Positions 19,531 through 30,639 of a stretch of 64,000 bases of DNA are shown here, in pieces. The notes below the pieces were generated by a model, which searched no databases, was not told the origin of the DNA, and saw nothing but the letters and a program-made list of their open reading frames with translations. The stretch comes from Roseovarius sp. Pro17 (GTDB lineage: Bacteria; Pseudomonadota; Alphaproteobacteria; Rhodobacterales; Rhodobacteraceae). Location of the stretch: NCBI RefSeq assembly GCF_035599575.1, contig NZ_CP141179.1:62001-126000 (forward strand), written 5' to 3'. Positions within the stretch are counted from its first letter, which is position 1; each line of letters starts with the position of its first letter. Position numbers and translations under genes: made by a program.

Positions 19531-19712
19531 GATTGGTTTTCCTCTTGTGGGTCGCGGATCGGCATTGGCCGGATGGTCGCGCATTTGCAGGCAGGTCTGT
19601 CGGTAAGTTGGATAACAGCACAGACGCGCCCAAGGGTAAAGACTGCCCGGCACTGGACGTCGCGCGAAAATCTGCTTTAACCAGACGCACCGATGATGAA
19701 AGGTCCGCCCCC

Positions 19713-20147
19713 ATGGCCCAAAGCACGCCTCGCCCTGACGCCAGCGTCCGCACGACGCCTTCGCACCGCTTTGATATCCGCGTCTACTACGAGGATACCG
19801 ATATGGGCGGCATCGTTTATCACGCCAACTATCTCAAGTTCATTGAGCGCGCGCGCAGCGATTGGGTGGCTGGCATGGGCGTCGACCAGCGCGCGATGAA
19901 GGAAAAGGACGGCCTCGTCTTTGCCGTGCGCCGGGTCGAGTGCGACTATCTGCTGGCCGCACGTTTCGATGACCGGCTTGAGGTTCTGACGGACGTGCAA
20001 TCAGTGACTGGCGCGCGGCTTGTGCTGCGCCAGCAGGTGGTGCGCGACGGCGAAGCGGTCTTTGCCGCCATTGCCACCATCGTCTGCGTGACTGATACCG
20101 GCCACCCCGCGCGCCTTCCGGCGAATATCCGCCGGATTTTGCACTGA
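19713..20147 (+). CDS. ybgC: Tol-Pal system-associated acyl-CoA thioesterase
   Basis: Hot-dog-fold thioesterase, 144 residues. The YbgC/4-hydroxybenzoyl-CoA thioesterase signature YYEDTDMGGIVYHANYLKF (about residues 26-44) contains the catalytic Asp, and FIERARSDW follows. It hydrolyses short acyl-CoAs in vitro in other bacteria and is nearly always the first gene of the tol-pal operon, as here. ATG 19713 has AAAGG at 19700; the open frame upstream lacks homology. The 114-bp gap to tolQ carries a perfect palindrome. Confidence 0.92.
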   Translation: MAQSTPRPDASVRTTPSHRFDIRVYYEDTDMGGIVYHANYLKFIERARSDWVAGMGVDQRAMKEKDGLVFAVRRVECDYLLAARFDDRLEVLTDVQSVTGARLVLRQQVVRDGEAVFAAIATIVCVTDTGHPARLPANIRRILH

Positions 20148-20184
20148 GGACCAAAAAATGCACGCATTGCTGCGATGTCATTGG

Positions 20185-20198
20185 CATTTGCGCAAATG
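20185..20198. repeat. Perfect 14-bp palindrome upstream of tolQ
   Basis: CATTTGCGCAAATG reads identically on both strands and lies 63 bp before the tolQ start. It could be an operator or promoter element; no known box assigned. Confidence 0.5.
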
Positions 20199-20261
20199 AT
20201 CGGGTAGTTTCCCCGCAAACAAGGCAGGCCCGGCAGTGGCCGCATAAAAAAGAGCAGGCAG

Positions 20262-20957
<696 letters not shown>

Positions 20958-21011
20958 GTGATGACCGGCGCGATCAAACCCCTTTTCAATGCCACGCGGG
21001 GCACGGCTTAA

Positions 21012-21485
21012 ATGGCCGGCGGTGTGGTTCAGAAAACCGGTGGCGGCGGCAGGCGGCGGCGTGGGCGCGGACGCTCGCGCCCCATGTCCGAGATCAACGT
21101 CACGCCTTTTGTCGACGTGATGCTGGTGCTGCTGATTATCTTTATGGTTGCGGCCCCGCTGATGACCGTCGGTGTGCCGGTCGAGCTGCCGAAAACGGCG
21201 GCTAACTCCCTGCCGGGCGAGCAGGAAGAGCCGCTGACTATCACCATCACCGCTGAGGGCATCGTGTCGATCCAGACAACCGAGGTCGACCGTGCAGACC
21301 TGATCGGTCGCCTGCGCGCCATTGCCGCCGAGCGCGACAGCAACCGCGTGTTTCTGCGGGCTGACGGCGCTGTGCCTTATGCGGACGTGGTGCAGGTTAT
21401 GGGCGCGCTCAATCGCGGCGGTTTTGACAATATCGGCCTAGTGACGGACATGGGCGGCCCGGCGCTGGACGCGCCGGACGGCTGA
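21012..21485 (+). CDS. tolR: Tol-Pal system protein TolR (ExbD/TolR family)
   Basis: 157-residue single-span protein: a basic N-terminus (GGGGRRRRGRGRSR), MSEINVTPFVDVMLVLLIIFMVAAPL with the channel Asp in the helix (about residues 25-50), and a periplasmic domain ending in FLRADGAVPYADVVQVMGAL, the conserved ExbD C-terminal motif. It converts proton flow through TolQ/R into TolA movement. Spacing to tolA is 13 bp. Confidence 0.95.
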   Translation: MAGGVVQKTGGGGRRRRGRGRSRPMSEINVTPFVDVMLVLLIIFMVAAPLMTVGVPVELPKTAANSLPGEQEEPLTITITAEGIVSIQTTEVDRADLIGRLRAIAAERDSNRVFLRADGAVPYADVVQVMGALNRGGFDNIGLVTDMGGPALDAPDG

Positions 21486-21498
21486 GGCGCGCGGGCCA

Positions 21499-22668
21499 GT
21501 GAACACAGGTCAAATCATATCGGGCGCAGGCCATATCGGCCTGATCGGCTGGATCTTGTTTGGTGGGGCCATCCGGTCCGATCCATTGCCGTTCGATGTG
21601 ACCCAAGTGACCGCTGTCAGCTCCGAGGAATACGCGGCCATTGTCACCCGCAGCGCGTTGGCAAAGGAAACCAATGAGATTGCTGCGCCCGAGGCACCGG
21701 ATGTGCCGCAGGATTCGCCCGACCTGAACAGTCAGGCCGACGCCGCGCCCGAGGCGCCCCAGCCTGATCCAGCGCCCGAGGCGGCCCCCGATCCAGCGCC
21801 CCAGCCACCCGCCGAGGCCCCTCAAGCCGAGGTGAGTGACGAGCCGCCCGCAATCGAGCCACCCGCGCAGGACATGGCCGCCCTTTTGCCTGATACGTCG
21901 CCGCGCCCCCAGCAGCGACCGGCCGAGCGTGTCGCGCCTCAGCAGGTCGAGCCGCCCGCGCCCGACACTGCCGTCGATGACGTCGTGCGCGAAGAGGCCG
22001 TGCCGGACGAAGCCGCCGAGACCCCGCGCGAAGAGGCCGAAGCGACCGCCCCCGAGGCCGCCGCGACCGAGATCGTGACCGAAGCCGATGAGGTCGAAGA
22101 GACCGCCCCGCTGAATGCGATTCGCCCAAAACCCCGCCCGGACCAGTTGCGACCCACCCCGCAGCCCGCAGCCCAGCCCGAGACGCAGACAGCCGAGGCC
22201 GCGCCCGAGCAGCCCGAGGCTCAGCCCGATCCGGACCCGGAACCGGCGCCCGCCACTGCGACTGACAGCGCTGGCGTTGAGGACGCTTTGGCCCTCGCGC
22301 TTGCTGGTGCGGCTGAAACGCCTGAGCCCTCAATCTCGGCAGGCCCGCCGCTGTCGCCGGGCGAAAAGGACGGACTGCGCGTCGCCGTGCAAAATTGCTG
22401 GAACACCGGCTCGCTCAGCTCGGATGCGCTGAACACGGTCGTCACGGTCGCCTTCGAGATGTCCGAGGATTCCAAACCTATCGACAGCAGCATCCGGATG
22501 CTGGACTCGACAGGTGGGACTGCAGGCTCGGCAAAACAGGCCTACGAGGCGGCCCGCCGGGCGATCATCCGCTGCGGCGCCCGCGGCTTTGGCCTGCCTG
22601 CGGAAAAATATGCGTCCTGGCGCAACGTGGAACTGGTATTCAACCCCGAGAACATGAGGATCAAATGA
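21499..22668 (+). CDS. tolA: Cell envelope integrity protein TolA
   Basis: 389-residue protein with an N-terminal membrane helix ([17 protein letters not shown]), a long Ala/Pro/Glu-rich extended region (about residues 55-275) instead of the Lys/Ala-rich helix of E. coli, and a C-terminal TolA-like domain ([19 protein letters not shown] to [12 protein letters not shown]) with two Cys (CWN and IRCGARG) matching the family disulfide. It starts with GTG at 21499. The stop overlaps the tolB start (ATGA), so tolB is coupled. Confidence 0.9.
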   Translation: MNTGQIISGAGHIGLIGWILFGGAIRSDPLPFDVTQVTAVSSEEYAAIVTRSALAKETNEIAAPEAPDVPQDSPDLNSQADAAPEAPQPDPAPEAAPDPAPQPPAEAPQAEVSDEPPAIEPPAQDMAALLPDTSPRPQQRPAERVAPQQVEPPAPDTAVDDVVREEAVPDEAAETPREEAEATAPEAAATEIVTEADEVEETAPLNAIRPKPRPDQLRPTPQPAAQPETQTAEAAPEQPEAQPDPDPEPAPATATDSAGVEDALALALAGAAETPEPSISAGPPLSPGEKDGLRVAVQNCWNTGSLSSDALNTVVTVAFEMSEDSKPIDSSIRMLDSTGGTAGSAKQAYEAARRAIIRCGARGFGLPAEKYASWRNVELVFNPENMRIK

Positions 22669-23987
22669 TGGCGCGATTCACGGCCCTGCTGGCCCTTCTT
22701 TTGACGACGCTCACCGCCCTGCCTGCGCTTGCGCAGTCCGGGCCGCTGCGACTGGAAATCACCGAAGGCGTGATCGAACCGCTGCCCTTCGCAGTGCCGG
22801 CCTTTGTTGGTTCGGGCGCGGGCGGGCAGGCGGCGCAGGATATTTCGGCCCTTGTCGCGGCTGATCTTAGCGGCACGGGCCTCTTCCGCGAAATCCCGGC
22901 CAGCGCGCATATCAGCAGCATCACCAGTTTTTCCAGCCCGGTGCAATTCGCCGACTGGAAGGCCGTCAACGCGCAGGCCCTCGTGACCGGCGCGGTCGAC
23001 GTCGATGCCTCGGGTCGCCTGACTGTGCAGTTCCGCGTCTGGGATGTGTTCGCGGGCCAAGAGTTGGGCAGTGGTCAGCAATTCGTCGGCACTCAGGACG
23101 GCTGGCGGCGCATTGCGCACAAGATCGCCGATCAGGTCTATAGCCGCATCACCGGCGAGGGCGGGTATTTCGACAGCCGCGTTGCCTTTGTTGCCGAAGC
23201 CGGCCCCAAGGATCAGCGATCCAAGCGGTTGGCCATCATGGATTACGACGGCGCGAACGTGACCTACCTCACCGACAGCGCGTCGCTAGTGCTGGCGCCG
23301 CGCTTTTCGCCCACCGGGGATCGTATCCTCTATACCAGCTACGAGAGCGGTTTTCCCAAGATCTACGTGCTGGACGTCGCCAACGTGAACCGCCGCCAAT
23401 TGCCCACGCAGGACGCCTCGATGAGCTTTGCTCCCCGCTTTGCCCCCAACGGGCAGACGGTCGTTTATTCGCTTGAGGCTGGCGGCAACACCGACATCTA
23501 CACGATGAACATTGGTTCGGGCGCCAGTCAGCGCCTGACCAGCGCGCCGTCGATCGAAACCGCGCCCAGCTTTAGCCCCGATGGCAGCCAGATCGTTTTT
23601 GAGAGCGACCGATCGGGCAGCAACCAACTCTATATCATGAGCGCGGGGGGCGGCGAGGCGCGTCGCGTCTCGGGCGGCGATGGCAATTACGGCACGCCGG
23701 TCTGGTCGCCGCGCGGTGATCTGATCGCCTTTACCAAGCAAAGCAAAAGCCGCTTTCACATCGGCGTCATGCGTACCGACGGCAGCGAGGAACGCTTGCT
23801 TACCGCGTCGTTCCTTGATGAGGGACCGACATGGGCCCCCAATGGCCGAGTCATCATGTTCACGCGTGAGACGCAAGGCGCGCAGGGGCAGGCGGGGCTC
23901 TATTCGGTCGACATCACCGGGCGTAACCTGCGCAGCGTGACAACAACCGGGGGCGCGAGCGATCCGTCCTGGTCGCCGCTGCAATAA
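22665..23987 (+). CDS. tolB: Tol-Pal system beta-propeller protein TolB
   Basis: 440-residue periplasmic protein. The signal peptide is residues 1-22 ([16 protein letters not shown]). The N-terminal alpha/beta domain ([19 protein letters not shown]) is followed by a six-bladed propeller with repeated blade motifs such as [57 protein letters not shown] and [16 protein letters not shown]. It binds Pal and TolA. Start ATG 22665 overlaps the tolA stop; ATG 22668 is also possible. Confidence 0.95.
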   Translation: MMARFTALLALLLTTLTALPALAQSGPLRLEITEGVIEPLPFAVPAFVGSGAGGQAAQDISALVAADLSGTGLFREIPASAHISSITSFSSPVQFADWKAVNAQALVTGAVDVDASGRLTVQFRVWDVFAGQELGSGQQFVGTQDGWRRIAHKIADQVYSRITGEGGYFDSRVAFVAEAGPKDQRSKRLAIMDYDGANVTYLTDSASLVLAPRFSPTGDRILYTSYESGFPKIYVLDVANVNRRQLPTQDASMSFAPRFAPNGQTVVYSLEAGGNTDIYTMNIGSGASQRLTSAPSIETAPSFSPDGSQIVFESDRSGSNQLYIMSAGGGEARRVSGGDGNYGTPVWSPRGDLIAFTKQSKSRFHIGVMRTDGSEERLLTASFLDEGPTWAPNGRVIMFTRETQGAQGQAGLYSVDITGRNLRSVTTTGGASDPSWSPLQ

Positions 23988-24105
23988 GCGGCGCGCAGGC
24001 AGTGCAAAACCAGTGCGCGGCGTTTCCCTTGGGCCGCGCGCTGTGATACAGAAACGCAAACGAGGCGCAAAGCGCGCGCACCACATCATACCGCGAGGCA
24101 CCAGT

Positions 24106-24624
24106 ATGACTTTTCTCAAGACGATGACCCTTCTTTGCGCCGGCCTGTCGCTGGCCGCATGTACCAATCCGGACCGCTTTGGCGACGCCGATTCCGCTGG
24201 AATGAACGGCATGGGTGGAAACGCGGCTGGCATGGCCGGTTCGGCCAGTGATCCTGCCTCGCCCGCGTATTTCCAGCAGACGGTCGGCGACCGCATCCTG
24301 TTTGTCATCGACACTTATACCCTCACGCCCGACGCTCAGCGCACTCTTGACGGGCAGGCGCAGTGGCTACTGACGAACCGCGATTACAACGCTGTCATCG
24401 AAGGCCACGCGGACGAGCAGGGCACACGCGAATACAACCTCGCACTGGGCGCGCGCCGCGCCAATTCGGTGCAGGAATACCTGCTCAGCCAAGGCGTTCC
24501 CGCTGCCCGTCTGAAAACCGTCAGCTACGGCAAAGAGCGCCCGATCGAGATTTGCAGCGCCGAGGCCTGCTATGCCCAGAACCGCCGCGCGGTCACGGTC
24601 ATCTCAGCCTCGCCCTACAGCTAA
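24106..24624 (+). CDS. pal: Peptidoglycan-associated lipoprotein Pal
   Basis: 172-residue outer-membrane lipoprotein. The signal peptide has the lipobox LSLAAC (Cys at residue 19). After a Gly/Met-rich linker comes an OmpA-like domain (about residues 60-170) with the peptidoglycan (diaminopimelate)-binding motif EGHADEQGTREYNLALGARRA and SYGKERPI. It anchors the outer membrane to peptidoglycan and is recycled by TolB. ATG 24106 has CGAGG upstream. Confidence 0.95.
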   Translation: MTFLKTMTLLCAGLSLAACTNPDRFGDADSAGMNGMGGNAAGMAGSASDPASPAYFQQTVGDRILFVIDTYTLTPDAQRTLDGQAQWLLTNRDYNAVIEGHADEQGTREYNLALGARRANSVQEYLLSQGVPAARLKTVSYGKERPIEICSAEACYAQNRRAVTVISASPYS

Positions 24625-24657
24625 GCCACTGAAATATATTTCAAACCGGAGCCTGCC

Positions 24658-25503
24658 ATGCATCGCATCGCCGTCCTGATCCTGACTGCAACCCTCGCGC
24701 TCAGTGCGCCTGCGCACGCGCAGGACAAGACCGAGACGCTGGCCGACATCCGCCAGGAGTTGTCGGTGCTCTATGTCGAACTGCAAAAGCTCAAGCGCGA
24801 GCTGAGCACGACAGGCAGCGCGGGCCAGTTGAACATCTCCGGGTCGGTCCTTGACCGGGTCGGCTCGATCGAGAGCGAACTGCAACGGCTGACCGCCCGG
24901 AGCGAGGAAATGCAATTGCGCATCGACCGCGTCGTCACAGATGGCACCAACCGCGTCGGCGATCTCGAATTCCGTCTGGTCGAGCTTGAGGGTGGCGACA
25001 CCTCGAAGCTGGGCGAGACATCAACGCTGGGCGGCGGCGACATGCCGCAAAGCAACGGCGCGTCTATGATCCAGCCCACTGACACCACCGACACCACCGC
25101 CGCCCCGTCCGAGCCGCTGGCCGTCGGCGAAAAGGCCGATTTCGACGCGGCTGAGGCGGCGATGACCGCAGGCGACAATGCGGATGCCGCGCAGAAATAC
25201 GCGAGCTTTGTCGCAACCTATCCCGGCAGCCCGCTGGCCGCACGCGCCTACCTCGCCCGCGGCAAGGCGTTGGAGGCAGGCGGCGACATGAAGCAGGCGG
25301 CGAAATCCTATCTCGACGGTTTTTCAGCCGACAAAGCCGGGCCCGAGGCACCCGAGGCGCTCTTTCGCCTTGGTCGCGCGCTGGGCCAACTGGGGCAGCG
25401 CGAGGCGGCCTGCCAGACGCTCAGCGAGGTCGAGACGCGCTTTGCCGGAAGCGCCCCAGCGAATGAGGCGCGCAGCGAGATGCAGACACTTGCCTGCCAG
25501 TGA
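24658..25503 (+). CDS. cpoB: Tol-Pal system protein YbgF/CpoB
   Basis: 281-residue periplasmic protein: signal peptide (residues 1-21, ALSAPAHA), coiled-coil trimerisation part (residues 25-100, LADIRQELSVLYVELQKLKRE and IESELQRLTARSEEMQLRID), a Thr/Asp-rich linker, and a C-terminal TPR domain of about three repeats (from DFDAAEAAMTAGDNADAAQKY). It coordinates peptidoglycan synthesis and outer-membrane constriction in E. coli. The stop overlaps the tilS GTG start by 4 bp. Confidence 0.9.
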   Translation: MHRIAVLILTATLALSAPAHAQDKTETLADIRQELSVLYVELQKLKRELSTTGSAGQLNISGSVLDRVGSIESELQRLTARSEEMQLRIDRVVTDGTNRVGDLEFRLVELEGGDTSKLGETSTLGGGDMPQSNGASMIQPTDTTDTTAAPSEPLAVGEKADFDAAEAAMTAGDNADAAQKYASFVATYPGSPLAARAYLARGKALEAGGDMKQAAKSYLDGFSADKAGPEAPEALFRLGRALGQLGQREAACQTLSEVETRFAGSAPANEARSEMQTLACQ

Positions 25504-26756
25504 CGCAGGGGGCGGGTGGCGCGCAGGCGGATGATCTGCGCGCGCTAATTTCCACCCATTTCGGCAGGGACACCCGCCCGCTCGGCATTGCCGTGTCGGG
25601 CGGTAGCGATTCGCTGGCTCTGCTTCACCTGATGGTCGAATGGTCCGGTGCACCTCTGCGCTGCGTCACTGTCGATCATCGTCTGCGCGCGGAATCGATG
25701 GATGAGGCGGCGCATGTCGCTGCCATGTGCGCGGGGCTGGGTTTGCCACATGACACGCTGGTCTGGGATAGCTGGGACGGGCAGGGCAACCTGTCATCGG
25801 CCGCCCGCCGTGCGCGATATGCGCTTATGGCCCAGTGGGCGCAGGCGCATGGGCTGGCAGGGATTGTGCTAGGCCACACGGCGGATGATGCAGCCGAAAC
25901 ACTTCTGATGCGCCTCGCCCGACGCGCGGGGGTGGATGGTCTGGCGGCGATGCAAAGCCGCCGGGCGGAGGGGGCGGTGACCTTGCACCGTCCGCTGTTA
26001 AAGGCCCGCCGCGCCGATCTGCGGCGATATCTGGTGGCGCGGGGCATCCCTTGGATCGACGATCCCAGCAACACCGATGGGCGTTATCGCCGCACGCAGG
26101 CCCGCCGCGCGCTTGAGGCGCTCGCGCCTGTGGGTGTCACGGCAGACGCGCTGGCCGATGTCGCAGAACATCTTGCCGAAGCGCGCGATACACTAAGGTA
26201 TTACGCCGCGCAGGAGGCGCGCGCGCTGACGCATTTCCAACATGGCGATCTGCTATTGGACGCCGCGCCATTCGCCGCGTTGCGGGCTGATATCGCGCGC
26301 CGGATCCTATCGGCGGGCCTTAGTTGGATCACCGGAGCAGGGTATGGCGCGCGCGGGCCTGACCTGACACGCCTTCTGTTGCGCCTGAACGCGGGGCAGG
26401 GCGGCACTTTGGCGGGCTGCCGCATTACCCACGAGGCAGGGCGCATCCGGCTGGCGCGCGAATTTGCCGCGGTTCAGGATTGCACCGCCGAGCTTGGCGC
26501 AGCTTGGGACAATCGCTGGCAACTGACCGGCCCAGAAGTGGCCGGTGCGCATGTCGCGCCGCTCGGCCCAAAGGGGCGCGCGGCCTGCCCGGATTGGCGC
26601 GATGCAGGCCTTCCGGCACATTCCATCGAGGCGTCCCCGGCGCTCTGGCAGGGGGCGATCCTGTTATCCGCGCCGCTGGCCGGATACCCCAATGGCTGGT
26701 CTGCGCAACCGTGCCGCCGCCCGGATGATTTTCACGCTATGCTATTATCGCATTGA
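25500..26756 (+). CDS. tilS: tRNA(Ile)-lysidine synthase
   Basis: Modifies C34 of the CAU-anticodon isoleucine tRNA to lysidine, using ATP and lysine. The 418-residue chain has the PP-loop SGGSDS at residues 33-38, the downstream HTADDAAETLLMRLARRAG motif (about residues 124-142) and the RPLL/RRYLVARGIPWIDDPSN segment (about 163-190) of the N-type ATP pyrophosphatase core. A less conserved C-terminal part follows. GTG start overlaps the cpoB stop. Confidence 0.92.
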   Translation: MTQGAGGAQADDLRALISTHFGRDTRPLGIAVSGGSDSLALLHLMVEWSGAPLRCVTVDHRLRAESMDEAAHVAAMCAGLGLPHDTLVWDSWDGQGNLSSAARRARYALMAQWAQAHGLAGIVLGHTADDAAETLLMRLARRAGVDGLAAMQSRRAEGAVTLHRPLLKARRADLRRYLVARGIPWIDDPSNTDGRYRRTQARRALEALAPVGVTADALADVAEHLAEARDTLRYYAAQEARALTHFQHGDLLLDAAPFAALRADIARRILSAGLSWITGAGYGARGPDLTRLLLRLNAGQGGTLAGCRITHEAGRIRLAREFAAVQDCTAELGAAWDNRWQLTGPEVAGAHVAPLGPKGRAACPDWRDAGLPAHSIEASPALWQGAILLSAPLAGYPNGWSAQPCRRPDDFHAMLLSH

Positions 26757-26835
26757 AGATAGAGTGATGATCTCTATTTAAGGTGCATGGCTCTCGTGCT
26801 ATGCGCCGGGGCAAGCGAGGATTAGGAGAATTCAT

Positions 26836-28755
26836 TTGGGCAACGCACGCAATATCGCATTCTGGCTGGTTCTGTTCCTGCTGGTACTGGCGCTGTTCAA
26901 TCTATTCAGTGGTTCTGGCGGCGCGCTTCAGAGCCAAACGGTGAAATATTCCGAGTTCGTCGCAGCTGTGAACGACAACGCTGTCACCAACGTTACCCTC
27001 GACGGTGAAAGCATCCAGTTCCGCAAGAGCGACGGAAAGGATTACGTCGCGGTCAAACCCGACGACGCCGATATCACTCAGACCCTGATCGAAAAGGGCG
27101 TTCCCGTTACCGCCAAATCGCAGGAAGAATCGGGTTTCCAGACCTTCCTGCTGTCGCTGCTGCCATTCCTGCTGCTGATCGGCGTCTGGATCTATTTCAT
27201 GAACCGGATGCAGGGCGGCGGAAAAGGTGGCGCGATGGGCTTTGGCAAATCGAAGGCCAAGATGCTGACCGAAAAGAGCGGTCGCGTGACGTTTGACGAC
27301 GTCGCAGGCATCGACGAGGCCAAGGAAGAGCTGGAAGAGATCGTCGAATTCCTGCGCAACCCCCAGAAATTTTCGCGTCTCGGTGGTCAGATTCCCAAGG
27401 GTGCGCTGCTTGTGGGTCCTCCGGGCACCGGTAAGACGCTGCTGGCACGCGCGATTGCAGGCGAGGCGGGCGTTCCGTTCTTTACCATCTCAGGCTCTGA
27501 CTTTGTCGAGATGTTCGTTGGTGTAGGTGCATCCCGTGTGCGCGACATGTTTGAGCAGGCCAAGAAGAACGCCCCTTGCATCGTCTTTATCGACGAGATT
27601 GACGCAGTCGGTCGCCATCGTGGCGCCGGTTATGGCGGCGGCAATGATGAGCGTGAGCAGACGCTGAACCAGCTCTTGGTCGAAATGGATGGCTTTGAGG
27701 CCAATGAGGGCGTAATCATCGTCGCGGCCACGAACCGAAAGGACGTGCTGGACCCTGCATTGCTGCGTCCGGGCCGCTTTGACCGTCAAGTCACCGTTCC
27801 GATTCCCGATATCAAGGGCCGCGAAAAGATCCTTGGCGTTCATGCGCGCAAGACGCCGCTGGGGCCTGACGTGGACCTTCGTATTATCGCGCGCGGGACG
27901 CCCGGCTTTTCCGGTGCGGACCTCGCCAACCTTGTGAATGAGGCGGCTTTGATGGCCGCGCGCATCGGTCGCCGATTTGTCGCGATGGACGATTTTGAGA
28001 CGGCCAAGGACAAGGTCATGATGGGCGCTGAGCGTCGCAGCATGGTGCTGACCCAGGATCAGAAGGAAAAGACTGCCTATCACGAGGCGGGTCACGCCAT
28101 CGTCGGAATGGCCCTGCCGAAATGCGACCCGGTATACAAAGCCACGATCATCCCACGCGGTGGCGCGTTGGGTATGGTTGTGTCATTGCCTGAGATCGAC
28201 CGGCTGAACTGGCACAAGTCGGAATGCGAGCAAAAGCTGGCGATGACCATGGCCGGCAAGGCAGCGGAGATCATCAAGTATGGCGAAGGAGATGTGTCGA
28301 ACGGCCCAGCGGGTGATATTCAGCAGGCCAGCGGTCTGGCCCGCGCGATGGTGCTGCGCTGGGGTATGTCCGACAAGGTTGGCAACATTGACTACCAGCA
28401 GGCGCATGAGGGCTATATGGGCAACGGCGCCGGCAGCTTCTCGATCTCGGCCAGCACCAAGGAGCTGATCGAGGAAGAGGTCAAGCGCATGATCGACGAG
28501 GCTTATGAGACCGCGCACCGCATCCTGACCGAGAAAAAGGATGAATGGCAGCGGCTGGCCGAGGGTCTGCTGGAATACGAGACGCTGACCGGCGAGGAAA
28601 TCCAGCGCGTCGCGCGCGGCGAGCCGCCGCAGTCGGATGACGATGATGGTGGCTCGGACGAGGGCGACGCGCCTTCACTTACGGCCATCCCGAAGACCAA
28701 GCCAAAGGCGCCCCGCGGTGGCGGCGGCGGGATGGAGCCCGAACCTACAGCGTGA
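26836..28755 (+). CDS. ftsH: ATP-dependent zinc metalloprotease FtsH
   Basis: Membrane-bound AAA+ protease for quality control and regulated turnover. The 639-residue chain starts with TTG at 26836 (AGGAGAA at 26824). It has two membrane helices (residues 6-22 and about 100-118) flanking a short periplasmic domain. Walker A is GPPGTGKT (about residues 195-202), Walker B FIDEID, the second region of homology is [19 protein letters not shown], and zinc-binding HEAGH is at residues 416-420. The C-terminal tail is acidic then Gly/Lys-rich, as in other alphaproteobacteria. Confidence 0.96.
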   Translation: MGNARNIAFWLVLFLLVLALFNLFSGSGGALQSQTVKYSEFVAAVNDNAVTNVTLDGESIQFRKSDGKDYVAVKPDDADITQTLIEKGVPVTAKSQEESGFQTFLLSLLPFLLLIGVWIYFMNRMQGGGKGGAMGFGKSKAKMLTEKSGRVTFDDVAGIDEAKEELEEIVEFLRNPQKFSRLGGQIPKGALLVGPPGTGKTLLARAIAGEAGVPFFTISGSDFVEMFVGVGASRVRDMFEQAKKNAPCIVFIDEIDAVGRHRGAGYGGGNDEREQTLNQLLVEMDGFEANEGVIIVAATNRKDVLDPALLRPGRFDRQVTVPIPDIKGREKILGVHARKTPLGPDVDLRIIARGTPGFSGADLANLVNEAALMAARIGRRFVAMDDFETAKDKVMMGAERRSMVLTQDQKEKTAYHEAGHAIVGMALPKCDPVYKATIIPRGGALGMVVSLPEIDRLNWHKSECEQKLAMTMAGKAAEIIKYGEGDVSNGPAGDIQQASGLARAMVLRWGMSDKVGNIDYQQAHEGYMGNGAGSFSISASTKELIEEEVKRMIDEAYETAHRILTEKKDEWQRLAEGLLEYETLTGEEIQRVARGEPPQSDDDDGGSDEGDAPSLTAIPKTKPKAPRGGGGGMEPEPTA

Positions 28756-29543
28756 CAACCAGCGCCGCCTCTCCAAAAGCGGACTGGAATCCGCGCGCCT
28801 ATGCGCGATTTCAGGACTTGCGCCTGCGTCCCGCGATGGACCTGCTGAATGCGGTCGGCCAGATGGGCGCGGGCGATGTGATCGACCTGGGTTGCGGCGC
28901 AGGTCAAATGGGCGCGTCACTGGCCGAGAGGGCGATGGGGCGCGATGTCGTCGGTGTCGATGCCTCACCCGCCATGCTGGAAAAGGCGCGCCAGTCGCGC
29001 GGTTACAACAGCCTGCAACAGGCCGATATCCGCGAATGGCATCCACGCCGCGCGCCGGGGCTGATCTATTCCAACGCGGTGCTGCACTGGCTGGATGATC
29101 ACAAGACGCTGATGCCACGCATTGCCGCGATGCTGGGCAAGGGCGGGACGCTGGCCGTGCAACTGCCACACCAGAACAACGCGCCGTCGCACCGGGTCTG
29201 GCTGACGGTGGCTGATGATCTGTTTCCTGGCCGAATCGATACTGGCGCAGGGCCGGGCATTCTGACCCCTGTCGAATACGACACGCTGCTGTCGCCCAAA
29301 GGCCGCTTTCGGATGTGGGAGACGGAGTATTACCAACGTCTCGGCGCTGATGCCGAGAGTCACCCGGTCAGGCGCTACACCGAAAGCACCTATGCCCGCC
29401 CGGTGCTGGACGCGCTGGACGCGGATGAGCGCGCGGCGCTGATCACCCGCTATGAAGAGGTCATGAACAGCGCCTACCCTGTGCGCGCCGATGGCTCTGT
29501 CCTGTTCCCGTTCCGGCGACTCTTCTTTACCCTGACCGTGTGA
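28752..29543 (+). CDS. SAM-dependent methyltransferase, trans-aconitate 2-methyltransferase-like
   Basis: 263-residue class I methyltransferase. The SAM-binding motif I is [19 protein letters not shown] (about residues 40-58), the acidic end of beta 2 is [15 protein letters not shown], and motif IV is [18 protein letters not shown]. The C-terminal region [10 protein letters not shown] and the overall layout match Tam, which methylates trans-aconitate to relieve aconitase inhibition; general small-molecule methyltransferases look similar, so the substrate is a family-level guess. GTG start overlaps the ftsH stop by 4 bp. Confidence 0.75.
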   Translation: MTTSAASPKADWNPRAYARFQDLRLRPAMDLLNAVGQMGAGDVIDLGCGAGQMGASLAERAMGRDVVGVDASPAMLEKARQSRGYNSLQQADIREWHPRRAPGLIYSNAVLHWLDDHKTLMPRIAAMLGKGGTLAVQLPHQNNAPSHRVWLTVADDLFPGRIDTGAGPGILTPVEYDTLLSPKGRFRMWETEYYQRLGADAESHPVRRYTESTYARPVLDALDADERAALITRYEEVMNSAYPVRADGSVLFPFRRLFFTLTV

Positions 29544-29640
29544 TGCCCGCCCTGAATGATGCCCATCACCATTCGGCGTTTGACGGGGGCGTAAGGCCCG
29601 CGAAAACTGACTGCATATCGCCCCCTGCCGGAGCCTGATC

Positions 29641-30225
29641 ATGCCCGCCCTGAAATTGACCGCCCATAAGGCCCGTATCACGTGGCTCGGCACCGTTCCC
29701 GAGGCGCGAGAGAACATCCGCTCGGCCCCGCGCGAGGCGGTCGAGCTAAGCTATGCAGGCATGGCGGGTGAAATGCATTCCGGCCTGACCCGCCCTTCTT
29801 GTGTGCGCGTCAAAGAGCAGTATCGCGCAGGCACTGAGATCGCCAATACCCGGCAGCTGAGCATCGTCTCGGCCGAAGAGCTGGCTGCAATTGCCGCGCA
29901 CATGGACCTGAATGCGATAGACCCGGCGTGGCTGGGCGCGTCGATGGTGATCGAGGGTATTCCCGATTTCAGCCATGTGCCGCCCTCATCGCGCCTGCAA
30001 GGACCGGACGGTGCCGCGCTGGTGATCGATATGCAAAACCTCCCCTGCATCTACCCCGCGCGCGAGATCGACAAGGATCATCCGGGCCATGGCCCCAAGT
30101 TTAAAACGGCCGCCAAGCAGCGGCGTGGCGTTACAGCGTGGGTCGAGCGGGAGGGGCGGATGGCGATTGGCGATGACCTGCGCCTGTTTGTGCCGGCTCA
30201 GCGGGCCTGGGCGCTAACCGGATAG
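29641..30225 (+). CDS. MOSC domain protein
   Basis: 194-residue protein built of a single MOSC (molybdenum cofactor sulfurase C-terminal) domain: GEMHSGLTRPSCVRVKEQY (about residues 43-61), NTRQLSIVSAEELAAIA and LGASMVIEGIPDFSHVPPSSRL. MOSC proteins transfer sulfur to or bind molybdenum cofactor enzymes; no molybdoenzyme gene is nearby. 97 bp separate it from the methyltransferase gene. Start ATG 29641. Confidence 0.82.
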   Translation: MPALKLTAHKARITWLGTVPEARENIRSAPREAVELSYAGMAGEMHSGLTRPSCVRVKEQYRAGTEIANTRQLSIVSAEELAAIAAHMDLNAIDPAWLGASMVIEGIPDFSHVPPSSRLQGPDGAALVIDMQNLPCIYPAREIDKDHPGHGPKFKTAAKQRRGVTAWVEREGRMAIGDDLRLFVPAQRAWALTG

Positions 30226-30639
30226 GCGTCACTACGATCTGAGTGAGACACCTTCCCGACCGCTACGATGCCTGCACCCCCTGAGGCCCGAAAAGTTTGC
30301 TAAGTTTCCAAGACGATAGCGTGTACTCGTGTCAGAAGCGGTTAAACCTTCGGCGGCCCTCAATACCCTCAACTCGCCGTCATCTTTCCAACGCAAAGAT
30401 CACTTACCCTCAGCACCCTACCCAAAAGGGGGAGCATGAAAGGGGGGATGACTTTCGCCGGGCTGCCAATACGCTGATAACTGAACTTGCAGTGGGCTGC
30501 GCATGTGCGATCGGCGATTTGCCAAGCATGTTTTGCAGCTCGTATGCGGGCGAAAAAGCGGTGCGTCACGGGGGTGTCGCCCGGATGCGGGACAAATACA
30601 AAAAACAAATAAGTCCTGCTTAACCAACAGAGGAGTAGA
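30226..30639. other. 414-bp upstream region of the ABC transporter operon
   Basis: No supportable coding frame. It holds the inverted-repeat element at 30418-30433, shared with the urease promoter region, and further short blocks (ACTTTCG at 30451-30457 and ATACGCTG at 30469-30476) that recur in the same order at 36624-36644. This is most likely a regulated promoter region. Confidence 0.6.
30418..30433. promoter_or_regulatory. Candidate operator, imperfect copy of CTACCC-N4-GGGTAG
   Basis: CTACCCAAAAGGGGGA shares CCTACCCAAA and the following GGG with the perfect inverted repeat at 36606-36621 upstream of ureA. It lies 207 bp before the substrate-binding protein gene. Binding by the LuxR-type regulator at 35734 is inferred from position. 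Confidence 0.5.

Noticed and set aside
21650..22320. Pro/Glu/Ala-rich repetitive stretch as a DNA repeat
   Set aside because: It is the extended linker of TolA, coding in one frame with irregular units.
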